A DNA stretch of 64,000 nt from Amaricoccus sp. (GTDB lineage: Bacteria; Pseudomonadota; Alphaproteobacteria; Rhodobacterales; Rhodobacteraceae), in the NCBI RefSeq assembly GCF_017993425.1, contig NZ_JAGOMQ010000004.1, positions 1-64,000 on the forward strand, written 5' to 3'. Within the stretch, counting starts at the first letter, position 1, and the number at the start of each line of letters is the position of its first letter. A program made the position numbers and the translations under genes. The notes under the pieces were generated by a model. That model did no database searches and was not told where the DNA came from. It saw only the letters and a list, made by a program, of their open reading frames with translations. This document shows positions 8,141-17,545 of this stretch, in pieces.

Positions 8141-9415
8141 TCACGCCGCGCGGGCGGCGAGGATCGAGTCCTCGATGATGTCGAGCGCCTCGGTGAAGAC
8201 GTCGTCCTGAATGGTGATCGGAGCGAGGAAGCGCACCACGTTGCCGTTGACGCCGCAGGTCAGCAGGATCACCCCCCGGTCGAGCGCCGCGCGCCGCACC
8301 TTGTCGGTGAAGGCGGGCGCGGGCGCGCCGGTGGCGGGGTCCTTGAACTCGACCGCGTTCATGAAGCCGGGGCCGCGCACCTCGGCGATCTCCGGCACGC
8401 GGTCGGCCAGCGAGGCGAGGCGCTGCTTCAGCCGGGCGCCGAGCACCTCGGCCCGCTCGCAGAGCCCCTCCTCCTCGATGACGTCGAGCACGGCATGGGC
8501 GGCGGCCACCGCGATCGGGTTGCCGGCATAGGTGCCGCCGAGCCCGCCCGGGGCCGGCGCGTCCATCACCTCGGCCCGCCCGGTCACCGCCGCGAGCGGG
8601 AAGCCCCCGGCGAGGCTCTTGGCCATCGTCATCAGGTCCGGCGCGACGCCGTGGTGCTCCATCGCGAAGAGCTTGCCGGTCCGCGCGAACCCGGTCTGCA
8701 CCTCGTCGGCGATCAGCAGCATCCCGTGCTGGTCGCAGATCTCGCGCAGCGCCGTCATGAAGGCCGTCGGGGCCGGGTTGAACCCGCCCTCGCCCTGCAC
8801 CGGCTCGAGGATGATCGCCGCCACCCGCGCCGGATCGACGTCCGCCGCGAAGAGCCGCCGCAGCGCCGCGAGCGCGTCCTCGACGCCCACCCCCTGCGTC
8901 TCGGCCGGGAAGGGCGCGTGGAACACGTCGCCCGGCATCGCCCCGAAGCCGAGCTTGTAGGGCGCGACCTTGCCGGTCAGCGCCATGCCCATGAAGGTCC
9001 GGCCATGGAAGCCGCCCCCGAAGGCGACGACCGCCTGCCGGCCCGTATAGGCGCGCGCGATCTTCACCGCGTTCTCCACCGCCTCGGCGCCGGTGGTGAC
9101 GAAGATGGTCTTCTTGTCGAAGTCCCCCGGCGTCAGCCGGTTCAGCCGCTCGGCCAGCGCCACGTAGTTCTCGTAGGGCACGACCTGGTGGCAGGTATGG
9201 GTGAACCGGTCGAGCTGCGCCTTCACCGCCTCCATCACCTTCGGGTGCCGGTGCCCGGTGTTCAGCACCGCGATCCCGCCGGCGAAGTCGATGTAGCGCC
9301 GCCCCTCCTTGTCCCAGATCTCGGCGTTCTCGGCGCGGTCGGCGTAGATCTGCGTCGTCACGCCCACCCCGCGGGCGATGGCGGCGGCGCGGCGGTCGGC
9401 GAGGGCGGTGGTCAT
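8141..9415 (-). CDS. gabT: 4-aminobutyrate (GABA) aminotransferase
   Basis: This 424-residue PLP enzyme transfers the amino group of GABA (and often beta-alanine or 5-aminovalerate) to 2-oxoglutarate, yielding succinate semialdehyde. Class III aminotransferase signs are VTTGAEAVENAVKIAR near the PLP phosphate site, the Asp of LLIADEVQTGFARTG that binds the PLP ring, and the Schiff-base lysine in MTMAKSLAGGFPLAAV. The start ATG 9415 (MTTALADRR) follows AGGA. It is divergent from a regulator with a PuuR-like XRE-cupin core across a 109-bp gap containing two similar inverted repeats, which suggests control by that regulator. No gabD is adjacent. Confidence 0.92.
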   Translation of the reverse strand: MTTALADRRAAAIARGVGVTTQIYADRAENAEIWDKEGRRYIDFAGGIAVLNTGHRHPKVMEAVKAQLDRFTHTCHQVVPYENYVALAERLNRLTPGDFDKKTIFVTTGAEAVENAVKIARAYTGRQAVVAFGGGFHGRTFMGMALTGKVAPYKLGFGAMPGDVFHAPFPAETQGVGVEDALAALRRLFAADVDPARVAAIILEPVQGEGGFNPAPTAFMTALREICDQHGMLLIADEVQTGFARTGKLFAMEHHGVAPDLMTMAKSLAGGFPLAAVTGRAEVMDAPAPGGLGGTYAGNPIAVAAAHAVLDVIEEEGLCERAEVLGARLKQRLASLADRVPEIAEVRGPGFMNAVEFKDPATGAPAPAFTDKVRRAALDRGVILLTCGVNGNVVRFLAPITIQDDVFTEALDIIEDSILAARAA

Positions 9416-9433
9416 GCGAATCCTCCGGGAAAA

Positions 9434-9452
9434 CCTACATTCGGATTGCAGG
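9434..9452. promoter_or_regulatory. Operator-like site O1 (gabT side)
   Basis: CCTACA-N7-TGCAGG, 19 bp, one mismatch from a perfect inverted repeat. It has the same half-sites and spacing as O2, and its centre lies 28 bp from the gabT start codon. Confidence 0.5.
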
Positions 9453-9463
9453 GAATTTGATCG

Positions 9464-9495
9464 TGCATTTCCTACATTGTTTCTGTAGGAATGCA
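9464..9495. promoter_or_regulatory. Operator-like site O2 (regulator side)
   Basis: The core CCTACA-N7-TGTAGG (9471-9489) is a perfect inverted repeat. It sits inside a longer imperfect one: TGCATTTCCTACA against TGTAGGAATGCA. Its centre is 37 bp from that of O1 and 45 bp before the regulator start. It is a likely autoregulatory and gabT operator. Confidence 0.55.
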
Positions 9496-9524
9496 AGAGG
9501 CATCCCGGCCGGCGGCGGAGGCAC

Positions 9525-10361
9525 ATGGACGACAGCGCGCACCAGACCGTCGAAGATGGCGCGCGCGGGGCCGGCGTCTACCGCGTCTCCGACGTGGCGC
9601 GGATGATCGGGGTCTCCGCCTCGACGCTGCGGCTCTGGGAGATGCAGGGCCTGCTCGCGCCCCGCCGCACCGCGAGCGGCCAGCGCCGCTACGCCGAGGA
9701 CGACCTGGAGCGCGCCCGCCGCGTCGCCTGGATGCGCGGCGAGGGCGGGCTCGCGCCCCGGGCGATTCGCGCGGCCCTCGCCGGCCCGGCCGACGAGCCC
9801 GGCCCCGACGCCCCCGAGACCGGCGAGGCGCTCGGCCGCCGCCTGCGCGCGCTCCGCCACGCCGCCGGGCTGACGCTGGAGAAGGTCGCCGCCGAGGTCG
9901 GCGTCGCCCCCTCCGCCCTCTCGACGCTGGAGCGCACCTCCCGCGGCGTCAGCTTCGGCGCGCTCCACCGCATCGCCGCCTTCTACGACACCACCGTCTC
10001 GGCCCTGTCGCTCTCGCCCGGCCCGGCGACCGAGGTGGTCCGCGCCCGAACCTGGCGCACCTGGCCGGCGACCGTCCCCGGCGTCACCGTGCAGCTCCTC
10101 GCCGAGGGCCTGCGCCAGATGGACTGCCACCGCTTCGTGCTCGCCCCCGGCGCCGGGAGCGAGGGCGCCTACGCCCATGACGGCGAGGAATTCCTCCACA
10201 TCCTGTCCGGCCGGCTGGAGGTGACCCTCGACGGCGCCGACCGCCACGAGCTCGACCCCGGCGACTCGATCTACTTCGAGAGCCGCCGCCACCACGCCTG
10301 GCGAAACGCCAGCGACGGCGAGACCGTGCTCCTGTGGATCAACACGCCCCCGACGTTCTGA
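9525..10361 (+). CDS. MerR-XRE-cupin three-domain transcriptional regulator
   Basis: This 278-residue DNA-binding protein appears to carry two different helix-turn-helix domains. Residues about 18-85 are MerR-like (YRVSDVARMIGVSASTLRLW, then RRYAEDDLERA). Residues about 105-160 are an XRE/HTH_3 domain (LGRRLRALRHAAGLTLEKVA, then PSALSTLERTSRG). Residues about 185-275 are a cupin_2 sensor (HDGEEFLHILSGRLEV, then LDPGDSIYFESRRHHAWRN). The XRE-cupin part resembles PuuR-type regulators of putrescine and GABA use, which suits the divergent gabT. The MerR part is an unusual addition. The ligand is unknown; GABA, a polyamine or an amino acid is the natural guess. Autoregulation is likely through the shared gap. 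Confidence 0.85.
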   Translation: MDDSAHQTVEDGARGAGVYRVSDVARMIGVSASTLRLWEMQGLLAPRRTASGQRRYAEDDLERARRVAWMRGEGGLAPRAIRAALAGPADEPGPDAPETGEALGRRLRALRHAAGLTLEKVAAEVGVAPSALSTLERTSRGVSFGALHRIAAFYDTTVSALSLSPGPATEVVRARTWRTWPATVPGVTVQLLAEGLRQMDCHRFVLAPGAGSEGAYAHDGEEFLHILSGRLEVTLDGADRHELDPGDSIYFESRRHHAWRNASDGETVLLWINTPPTF

Positions 10362-10454
10362 CGCGGGAGACGCGGCGACACAGGGTTGCGCACGCGCAAC
10401 CCTGATCAACTGATTGAATTATATGATGTATTTTGAATCCCTTTACGCGATGGC

Positions 10455-10795
10455 CACACTGCACGACAGTGGAGAGGAAGCCCGGCCCCGAGGCTGGCCG
10501 CGACGGTGACGCCAGACGGATTTGACCCGTGGCAAATCCGTCTGCGATCGCCCCTGCGGGGGGCGAGCGCGATTCCGCGCTCGCCGGGGCGCTCACGGAC
10601 GGATGGCGCGCTCCCGGAGAAATCGGCGCCCCTCACGGCTTCCGCGCCAACGCGCTCCAGCCGTCGGCGCGGCGAAAGCCGTGCTTTCGCCTGTCGCGCC
10701 GGGCCTCGCGGGCAAGCCCGCTTCGGTCGGTCGGTCGGTCGGCCAGCGCGCGCGCCCCGTGGATCCAGCAGAGCAGACAGGTGTCGTGCAGTGTG
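10455..10795 (+). mobile_element. Repeat copy A: complete MITE-like element with TIRs and target duplication
   Basis: This 341-bp noncoding element has 14-bp perfect terminal inverted repeats: CACACTGCACGACA at 10455-10468 and its complement at 10782-10795. The same 9 bp, CGCGATGGC, flank it at 10446-10454 and 10796-10804 and look like a target-site duplication. The core at 10516-10730 is shared with three other places in the window. It contains nested hairpins: ACGGATTTG with CAAATCCGT, GGCGAGCGCG with CGCGCTCGCC, and GCGAAAG with CTTTCGC. A short CGGT run lies at the core's right end. No transposase is present, so it would need one in trans. It lies between the MerR-XRE-cupin gene and dapE. 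Confidence 0.75.
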
Positions 10796-10804
10796 CGCGA
10801 TGGC

Positions 10805-11058
10805 AATGAAGGTTGACGGCCACGCCAACCCCGGGAAGCCCCGCCCTCGCCGGATCCTTGCTCCGCAAGCCCCAAGGGGCCCTCACGGACCCCCTCCTGT
10901 GATAAGTCTGTATTTTCAATAACATAACTACCATAACACGCGTGATAGGCCCTTGCCGCCCGCCGCTCCGTCCCGATCCCCCGCCACGGATACCCCGCCG
11001 CGACGTTGCCGCGCCGGAGCGCCCGCGCTAGGGTCCGCGCGCATCCGATGAGGCAGCC
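10805..11058. other. AT-richer intergenic stretch before dapE
   Basis: No gene is seen. The segment around 10900-10945 (ATAAGTCTGTATTTTCAATA) is strikingly AT-rich for this genome, as is 10405-10440 on the other side of the element. The first may hold the dapE promoter. The second is probably the 3' region of the regulator gene, and both may mark an insertion-prone spot. Confidence 0.4.
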
Positions 11059-12204
11059 ATGACCGATCCCGTCGCGCTCACCGCCGAGCTGATCCGCTGC
11101 CCCTCCGTGACCCCGGAGGAAGGCGGCGCGCTCGCGCTCCTCGCCGCGCGCCTCGAGGCCGCCGGCTTCCGCGCTGTCCGCTGCGACCGCGGCGGCGTCG
11201 CCAACCTCTACGCCCGCTGGGGCGACGCCCGCCCCGTCCTCGGCTTCAACGGCCATACCGACGTCGTCCCGACCGGCGACCCCAAGGCCTGGCGCCACCC
11301 GCCCTTCGCCGCCGAGACCGCCGACGGCTGGCTCTACGGCCGCGGCGCCGCCGACATGAAGTCCGGCGTCGCCGCCTTCGTCGCCGCCGCGATCGACTTC
11401 GTCACGGCCACGCCCCCGGCGGGCTCCATCGCCCTCCTGATCACCGGCGACGAGGAGGCCGCCGCCGTCGACGGCACCGTGGCGATCCTCGACTGGATGG
11501 CGGCGAACGGCGAGGCGCTCGACCACTGCATCGTCGGCGAGCCCACCTCCGCCGAGCGCACCGGCGACGCCATCAAGATCGGCCGGCGCGGCTCGCTCAC
11601 CGCGCGCATCGCCGCCTACGGCAAGCAGGGCCACAGCGCCTATCCCGAGAAGGCGCTGAACCCGCTGCCCGCCCTCGTCCGCCTGCTCGACCGCCTCGCC
11701 GCGCGCAAGCTCGACGGCGGCACGAAGCATTTCGGCCCCTCGACGCTGGCGCTGACCACCGTCGACGTCGGCAACCCGGCCTCGAACGTCATCCCGGCCG
11801 AGGCCCACGCCACGCTCAACATCCGCTTCAACGACGCCCACAGCTCCGCCTCGCTCTCCACGTGGATCGAGGAGGAGGCCGACCGCGTCGCCGCCGAGTT
11901 CCGCACCGGGCTCGCCGTCCGCTTCGAGGTCTCCGGCGAGAGCTTCCTGACGAAGCCCGGGCCGTTCACCGACCTCGTCGTCCGCTCGGTCGCGGCCGAG
12001 ACCGGGATCACGCCGGCGCTCTCCACCACCGGCGGCACCTCCGACGCCCGCTTCGTCAAGGACCACTGCCCGGTGGTCGAGGTCGGCCTTCACGCGCCGA
12101 CCATGCACCAGACCGACGAGCGCGTCGCCGTCGCCGACATCGAGACGATGAAGCGGGTCCACGCCCGCATCCTCGCCGACTACTTCGCGGCGCCGCCGGC
12201 ATGA
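11059..12204 (+). CDS. dapE: Succinyl-diaminopimelate desuccinylase
   Basis: This 381-residue cytosolic dizinc peptidase (M20) hydrolyses N-succinyl-LL-diaminopimelate in lysine and peptidoglycan precursor synthesis. Visible motifs are [14 protein letters not shown] (metal His and catalytic Asp), [11 protein letters not shown] (bridging Asp), [13 protein letters not shown] (catalytic and metal Glu), the dimerisation domain with [20 protein letters not shown], and the late metal site MHQTDERV. The length is standard. The ATG at 11059 follows GAGGCAGCC. Its stop overlaps the next start by four bases (ATGA), so the two genes are translationally coupled. Other dap genes are not in view. Confidence 0.95.
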   Translation: MTDPVALTAELIRCPSVTPEEGGALALLAARLEAAGFRAVRCDRGGVANLYARWGDARPVLGFNGHTDVVPTGDPKAWRHPPFAAETADGWLYGRGAADMKSGVAAFVAAAIDFVTATPPAGSIALLITGDEEAAAVDGTVAILDWMAANGEALDHCIVGEPTSAERTGDAIKIGRRGSLTARIAAYGKQGHSAYPEKALNPLPALVRLLDRLAARKLDGGTKHFGPSTLALTTVDVGNPASNVIPAEAHATLNIRFNDAHSSASLSTWIEEEADRVAAEFRTGLAVRFEVSGESFLTKPGPFTDLVVRSVAAETGITPALSTTGGTSDARFVKDHCPVVEVGLHAPTMHQTDERVAVADIETMKRVHARILADYFAAPPA

Positions 12205-12842
12205 CCCGCCTCGAGATCATCTCCGACGTCGTCTGCCCCTGGTGCTACCTCGGCGCCGCCCAGCTCCTGCGCGCGCTGGAGGCGCGGGGCGCGAGCCCCT
12301 TCGCGCTGTCGTGGAAGCCCTACCAGCTCGACCCCGACATCCCGCCCGAGGGCCGCGACCGCGCCGCGCACATGACGGCGAAGTTCGGCGACCTCGCCCG
12401 GGTCGCGCCGGTCCACGCCCGGCTGGAGGAGGCCGGCCACGCCGTCGGCCTCGCCTTCGACTTCGCCGCGATCCGCCGCGCCCCGAACACCCTCGACGCC
12501 CACCGCGTCATCCGCTGGGCCGCCGCCGAGGGCCGGCAGACCGCGGTGGCCATGGAGCTCTTCCGCCGCTACTTCGAGGCCGGCGAGGACGTCTCCGACC
12601 CCGCCGTCCTCAGCGGCGCGGCCGCGACCGCCGGCCTCGACGGCGCGGCGATCGCCCGCCTCCTCGCCGGCGACGCCGACCGCGCCGAGGTGGCGGCAGA
12701 GGCCGAGGCCGCCCGCGCCATGGGCGTGACCGGCGTCCCCACCTTCCTCCTCGGCGGCCGCTACGCCGTCTCCGGCGCCCAGCCCGTCGAGGCCTGGACC
12801 CGCATCGCCGACGAGATCGAGGCCGCGACCCCGAGCCCCTGA
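12201..12842 (+). CDS. DsbA-family (FrnE-like) thiol oxidoreductase
   Basis: This 213-residue protein has the thioredoxin-fold core with an inserted helical domain typical of FrnE and 2-hydroxychromene-2-carboxylate isomerase relatives. The redox motif CPWC is at residues 12-15, straight after the first strand. The cis-proline motif is seen as [20 protein letters not shown] near the C-terminus. There is no signal peptide, so it is probably cytoplasmic and may act as a disulfide isomerase or glutathione-linked enzyme. It overlaps dapE by four bases, an arrangement common in related genomes without a known functional link. Confidence 0.88.
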   Translation: MTRLEIISDVVCPWCYLGAAQLLRALEARGASPFALSWKPYQLDPDIPPEGRDRAAHMTAKFGDLARVAPVHARLEEAGHAVGLAFDFAAIRRAPNTLDAHRVIRWAAAEGRQTAVAMELFRRYFEAGEDVSDPAVLSGAAATAGLDGAAIARLLAGDADRAEVAAEAEAARAMGVTGVPTFLLGGRYAVSGAQPVEAWTRIADEIEAATPSP

Positions 12843-13057
12843 GCGCGGTTCCGTGGGCGGGCCCGCCGCGCGCATCAGGCGGGAGGGCGGGGTCCCCACA
12901 GACCGACCCCGCGCGCCCCTGGCGCGGCAGGAGGGAGAGGAATCCCTTCAGATCGCCCTCGCTTCCTCGCGCGGCGGGAAGGCGAGGGTCTCGACAGCCC
13001 GGCCCCGCGCCGTTGGCGTGCGCGAGGGGGGCCCGCCCCTGACGTAGGAGAGGGGCC

Positions 13058-15997
13058 TTACAGACCCGCGAGACGGTCGCGCGCGGCGGCGAGGATGGCG
13101 ATCTCCTCCTCCAGCGCCTCCAGCCGGGCGCGGGCCTCGTCGACGACCTCCTCCGGCGCCCGCGCCACGAAGCCCGCGTTGCCGAGCTTGCCGCGCAGGC
13201 CCGCCGCCTCGCGCTCCTGCTTCTCGATCGTCTTCCCCAGCCGCGCCCGCTCCTCGGCGATGTCGATCACCTCGGCGAGCGGGATCGCGAAGGCGACGCC
13301 GCCCGCGGTCAGCGTCACCGCCCCCCGCGGCGCCTCGGCCGCGCGCTCGAACCGCTCCACCCGCGCCAGCCGCGAAACCAGCGCGCGGTTGCGCTCGAGC
13401 CACGCCGGATCGGCGGCGTCGACGGTGACGAGCGTCACCTTCGCGCCGGCCGGCACGTGCATCTGCGCCCGCACCGAGCGGATCTCCTCGACGAGCCCGA
13501 TCACGGCGTTCATCTCCGCGTCGGCCTGGGCGTCGATCAGCTCCGCCCCGAACGCCGGCCAGTCGGCCAGGGCCAGCGCGCCGTCGCGCGCGCCCGTCTG
13601 CCCCCACAGCGCCTCGGTGACGAAGGGCATGATCGGGTGCAGCAGGATCAGGCACTGCTCCAGCGCCCAGGCCATCGTCGCCCGCGTCTCCGCCGCCGCC
13701 GCCGGATCGGCGAGGAGGGGCTTGGCGAACTCCACGTACCAGTCGCAGACCTTGCCCCAGACATGCGCGTAGAGCGCCGCCGCGGCGTCGTTGAAGCGAT
13801 ACTCCTCCAGCGCCGCGTCGAGCGCGACGCGGAGCCGCCCGGTCTCGCCGACGATCCACTGGTTCGCCGTCAGCTGCACGCCCATCGGGTCGAAGCCCGG
13901 AACGGGGCGGCATTCGTTCATCTCCGCGAACCGCGCCGCGTTCCAGAGCTTGGTGCCGAAGTTGCGATACCCGGCGATCCGGTCCTTCGAGAGCTTCAGG
14001 TCGCGCCCCATGGCGGCCATGGCGGCGAGCGTGAAGCGCACCGCGTCGGCCCCGTACTCGTCGATCAGCTCCAGCGGGTCGAGCACGTTGCCGAGCGACT
14101 TCGACATCTTCTTGCCCTTCTCGTCGCGGACGAGGGGGTGGACGTAGACGTCGCGGAACGGCGCCTCGCCGACGAGGGCGAGCTGCATCATCATCATCCG
14201 GGCGACCCAGAAGAACAGGATGTCGAAGCCGGTGACGAGGACGGAGGTCGGATAGTAGCGCCGCAGATCCTCCGTCTCCTCCGGCCAGCCCAGCGTGCCG
14301 AGAGGCCAGATGCCGGAGGAGAACCAGGTGTCGAGCACGTCGGGGTCGCGCCGCAGCATGACGAAGGCGGCGTCGGCCTCCTCGGGGAACTCACCGGCGA
14401 CGTCGCCCTCCTCGCCCTCGAAGCGGACGATGACCCGCTCGCCCATGCGGGCGCGATACCAAGCCTCGGCATCCTCGCGCACCGCGTCGCGGCTGGCGGC
14501 GCAGAAGGCGCGGACCAGCCGGCCCTGCTGTCCGGCGAAGACATGCGGCTCGTCCGTGGGAGGCTCATCGCCGCTCTCGTGCGGCAGGCGGCCCTGCGGG
14601 TCGACCCAGTCGCCGTACCAGACCGGGATCTGGTGCCCCCACCAGAGCTGGCGCGAGATGCACCAGGGCTCGATGTTCTCCAGCCAGTGGAAATAGACCC
14701 TCTCCTGGTTCTCCGGCAGGATCCGCGTCCGCCCCTCGCGCACCGCCGCCATCGCCGGCCCGGCGAGCTTCTCGGCGTCGACGTACCACTGGTCGGTCAG
14801 GAACGGCTCGATCGCCACCTTGGAGCGGTCGCCATGCGGCACCGCATGGGTCTCGGCGTCGACGCCGTCGAGCCAGCCCTGATCCTTCGCCAGCGCCACG
14901 ATGGTCTCGCGCGCCTCGTAGCGGTCGGCGCCGTCGAGGTCGGCGAGCTCGTCGCCGCCGTCGATACCGCGCCAGAAATCCGCGTTGTCCCGGAGCGCGA
15001 TGCGCGCCCGGGTGTCCATGACGTTGATCGCCGCGAGCCCCGCCCGCTTGCCGACCTCCCAGTCGTTGAAGTCGTGCGCCGGGGTGATCTTCACCGCGCC
15101 GGTCCCCTTCTCCGGATCGGCATAGGCGTCCGCGACGATCGGGATCGACCGCCCGACCAGCGGCAGCCGCACGGTCCTGCCGATGAGGCCCGCATAGCGC
15201 GGATCCTCCGGATGCACCGCCACCCCGGTGTCGCCGAGCATGGTCTCCGGCCGCGTGGTGGCGACGACGAGATAGTCCCGCGTCTCGAACGCCGTCGGCC
15301 TGCCGTCCTCGTCGAAGGCGACCGGATGCTCGTAGGTCGCGCCCCCCTCCAGTGGATAGCGCAGCCGCCACAGGCTGCCCTTCTCCTCGACCTGCTCGAC
15401 CTCGAGATCGGAGATGGCCGTCTCGAAATGCGGATCCCAGTTGACGAGCCGCTTGCCACGGAAGATGAGCCCGCGCTCGTAAAGTGTGACAAAGGCCCGC
15501 AAAACCGCGTCGTGGAAGTTCCCTTCCTCGCCCGCTGGCGCCTGCGGCGCGCCCGACATGGTGAAGGCGTTGCGCGAGAGGTCGAACGAATCCCCCAGCC
15601 GCTCGCACTGGCGCAGGATCGTGCCGCCCGAATGCGCCTTCCACTCCCAGACCTTCGCGACGAAGGCCTCGCGGCCCATCTCGCGCCGGCTGGCGTTCCC
15701 CGCCTTCGCCAGCTCGCGCTCGACGACCATCTGCGTGGCGATGCCGGCATGGTCGAGCCCGGGCTGCCACAGCGTGTCGAAGCCCCGCATCCGCTTCCAC
15801 CGCGTCAGGATGTCCATCAGCGTGTGGTTGAAGGCGTGGCCCATGTGCAGGCTGCCGGTGACGTTCGGCGGCGGCAGCAGGATCGCGAACGCCTCCGCCC
15901 CCGGCCGGGCATGGGCGCCGGCCGCGAAGGCCCCGGCCTCGCGCCACAGCGCGCTGATCCGCGGCTCCTCGGCGGCGGCGTCGAAGGTCTTTTCCAT
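13058..15997 (-). CDS. valS: Valyl-tRNA synthetase
   Basis: This 979-residue class I synthetase charges tRNA-Val and edits misacylated threonine. The HIGH motif appears as [12 protein letters not shown] near residue 50 and the KMSKS motif as KKMSKSLGN near 630. The CP1 editing domain includes [19 protein letters not shown] and the [15 protein letters not shown] segment. An anticodon-binding domain and a C-terminal coiled-coil arm (long Glu/Arg-rich helix after residue 900) complete it. The ATG at 15997 is followed directly by the usual [14 protein letters not shown]-terminus. It is convergent with the DsbA-like gene and divergent from the SRAP gene. The 215-bp gap after its stop shows no gene. 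Confidence 0.97.
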   Translation of the reverse strand: MEKTFDAAAEEPRISALWREAGAFAAGAHARPGAEAFAILLPPPNVTGSLHMGHAFNHTLMDILTRWKRMRGFDTLWQPGLDHAGIATQMVVERELAKAGNASRREMGREAFVAKVWEWKAHSGGTILRQCERLGDSFDLSRNAFTMSGAPQAPAGEEGNFHDAVLRAFVTLYERGLIFRGKRLVNWDPHFETAISDLEVEQVEEKGSLWRLRYPLEGGATYEHPVAFDEDGRPTAFETRDYLVVATTRPETMLGDTGVAVHPEDPRYAGLIGRTVRLPLVGRSIPIVADAYADPEKGTGAVKITPAHDFNDWEVGKRAGLAAINVMDTRARIALRDNADFWRGIDGGDELADLDGADRYEARETIVALAKDQGWLDGVDAETHAVPHGDRSKVAIEPFLTDQWYVDAEKLAGPAMAAVREGRTRILPENQERVYFHWLENIEPWCISRQLWWGHQIPVWYGDWVDPQGRLPHESGDEPPTDEPHVFAGQQGRLVRAFCAASRDAVREDAEAWYRARMGERVIVRFEGEEGDVAGEFPEEADAAFVMLRRDPDVLDTWFSSGIWPLGTLGWPEETEDLRRYYPTSVLVTGFDILFFWVARMMMMQLALVGEAPFRDVYVHPLVRDEKGKKMSKSLGNVLDPLELIDEYGADAVRFTLAAMAAMGRDLKLSKDRIAGYRNFGTKLWNAARFAEMNECRPVPGFDPMGVQLTANQWIVGETGRLRVALDAALEEYRFNDAAAALYAHVWGKVCDWYVEFAKPLLADPAAAAETRATMAWALEQCLILLHPIMPFVTEALWGQTGARDGALALADWPAFGAELIDAQADAEMNAVIGLVEEIRSVRAQMHVPAGAKVTLVTVDAADPAWLERNRALVSRLARVERFERAAEAPRGAVTLTAGGVAFAIPLAEVIDIAEERARLGKTIEKQEREAAGLRGKLGNAGFVARAPEEVVDEARARLEALEEEIAILAAARDRLAGL

Positions 15998-16151
15998 TGC
16001 TTGGCCTCGGGATCGGCGGCGTCAGGGCGTGGGCGAACCTTCTAGCCCCCGCCCCCGCCGAGGAAAAGCCCCGCCTCCTCCGGACTCTCCTCGGGACGAT
16101 CGCGCCGGAGGCCCATCGCCAGCGGCGGCGGCGGCGGGTAAGGCTGGGGCC

Positions 16152-16793
16152 ATGTGCGGGCGCTACATGATCACCTCCTCCTTCGACGCGATGGCGTGCC
16201 TCTTCGAGGCGGACATCGGGCCGCTCGGCCCGGAGGAGGCGCGGCTGAACGTCAGCCCGACGGAGGCGATCCCGGCGGTCGTCCCGGTCGCGGGGGGACG
16301 GCGCATCGAGGCGATGCGATGGGGGCTGCCGCCGCCGTGGCGCAGCGCGCCGAAGCAGCCGCCGCTCCTGATCAACGCGCGGGCCGAGACGCTGGCGACG
16401 GCGCCCGCCTTCCGCGAGGCCGCACGCGAGCGGCGGTGCCTGATCCCGGCCGACGGGTTCTACGAGTGGAGCGGCGGGAAGGGCGCCCGCGTCCCGTGGT
16501 CGATCCGCCCGCGGGCCGGCGGGCCGATCGCCTTCGCCGGCGTCTGGCAGGCGTGGGGCCGACCCGGCGAGCGCATCCCGACCTGCGCCATCGTGACCTG
16601 CCCGGCCAATGCGAGGCTTGCGGCGATCCACGACCGGATGCCGGTGGTGATCGCGCCCGGCGACTTCGCCCTCTGGCTCGGCGAGGCGGGGAGGGGCGCG
16701 GCGCGGCTGATGGTTCCCGCGCCGGAGGAGGCGCTCGTGGCCGTGCCCGCCGACGCCGCCGCCCGCGTGGCGCTTGCGCGGCGGAACGGGTGA
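16152..16793 (+). CDS. SRAP/YedK family abasic-site DNA-protein crosslinking protein
   Basis: The 213-residue product begins MCGRY. After removal of Met, C2 is the residue that forms a thiazolidine crosslink with abasic sites in single-stranded DNA, protecting them from strand breaks. Other family marks are LNVSPTEAIPAV, the MRWGLPPPWR strand, LINARAETLATAPAF, CLIPADGFYEW and the His of IHDRMPVVI. The start is fixed by C2. It is divergent from valS over 154 bp. No LexA box was recognised before it, so SOS control is not shown. HMCES is the eukaryotic homologue. Confidence 0.93.
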   Translation: MCGRYMITSSFDAMACLFEADIGPLGPEEARLNVSPTEAIPAVVPVAGGRRIEAMRWGLPPPWRSAPKQPPLLINARAETLATAPAFREAARERRCLIPADGFYEWSGGKGARVPWSIRPRAGGPIAFAGVWQAWGRPGERIPTCAIVTCPANARLAAIHDRMPVVIAPGDFALWLGEAGRGAARLMVPAPEEALVAVPADAAARVALARRNG

Positions 16794-16858
16794 GAGGCTT
16801 GCGCGGTCGGGCGTTTCGGGGAAAGCTCGGGCGCGGGGACAGCAGGGGGGATCCAGAC

Positions 16859-17455
16859 ATGGCCGGATCGGCCGCCGGGCGCGGGGTTGCGCTCATGTTC
16901 GGGCTCGGGCTCGGGGTTCTGGCGGCCGTCGCGCCGGCGTGGGCGCAGCAGATGAGCCCCGAGGAGGAGCAGCGCTGCGTCTGGCAGTGCCTCGCCAACT
17001 CGCCGGGGGCGGACAGCCGGCAATACAACGACTGCGTGGAGCGGATGTGCGTGGCCCCGCAGGCGGCGCAGCCGCGGGCGGCGGCGCCGGCTCCGAAGGC
17101 GGCGTGGACCGCGGGGGGACGGCCGGGGACCGCGCAGTATGCGGGGGTCGAGATACCCGGGGGGAGGTCGCTCAGCTTCCTCTGCCAGGTCGGCGGCCAC
17201 GGCCTGCTGGCGATCGCCGGCATGGGGCGGAGCGCCGAGGACGTGGGCGTCGCGATCGACGGGCGGGGCGTCGCCCTGCCGTTCGTCGCGGAGAAGGGCA
17301 TCCTCTACACCGCCGCCTCGGCGCCGCTCCTGCGCTCGCTTATGGCCGGCGGCGGGGCGCAGGTCCGCACCCGGGCCGGCACGGCGAGCTTCCCGCTCGC
17401 CGGCTCCGGCGCCGCCATCCGCCAGGCCGCCTCGGCCTGCGGGATGAAGCTCTAG
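16859..17455 (+). CDS. Secreted cysteine-containing protein of unknown function
   Basis: This 198-residue protein has a clear signal peptide (VALMFGLGLGVLAAVAPAWA, cut before QQ). The mature N-terminus has a compact cysteine pattern, CVWQCLANSPGADSRQYNDC then ERMC, followed by a short Ala/Pro linker. The C-terminal half (about 95-198) contains two more cysteines and hydrophobic strands typical of a small periplasmic domain. I do not recognise a family with confidence. The ATG at 16859 has GGGGGG about 7-12 bases upstream. It follows the SRAP gene by 65 bp and may be cotranscribed with it. Confidence 0.75.
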   Translation: MAGSAAGRGVALMFGLGLGVLAAVAPAWAQQMSPEEEQRCVWQCLANSPGADSRQYNDCVERMCVAPQAAQPRAAAPAPKAAWTAGGRPGTAQYAGVEIPGGRSLSFLCQVGGHGLLAIAGMGRSAEDVGVAIDGRGVALPFVAEKGILYTAASAPLLRSLMAGGGAQVRTRAGTASFPLAGSGAAIRQAASACGMKL

Positions 17456-17545
17456 GCCCTGGCTCCGGCGCGGTAGCCTCGCACACGCGCGAAAGGGTCG
17501 TATCCGCGTTTTTGTTTATGGAGGAGCCGGCGAAACCGGGTTCCG

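Noticed and set aside
10506..10922. Short open frames inside the dispersed repeat, with similar predicted peptides in several copies
   Set aside because: The same peptides in copies A-D follow from DNA similarity. Frames differ between copies, lengths vary and no start is well placed, so the element is treated as noncoding.
13457..16045. An 862-codon open frame antisense to valS
   Set aside because: Composition artefact opposite a clear synthetase; no ribosome site or motifs.
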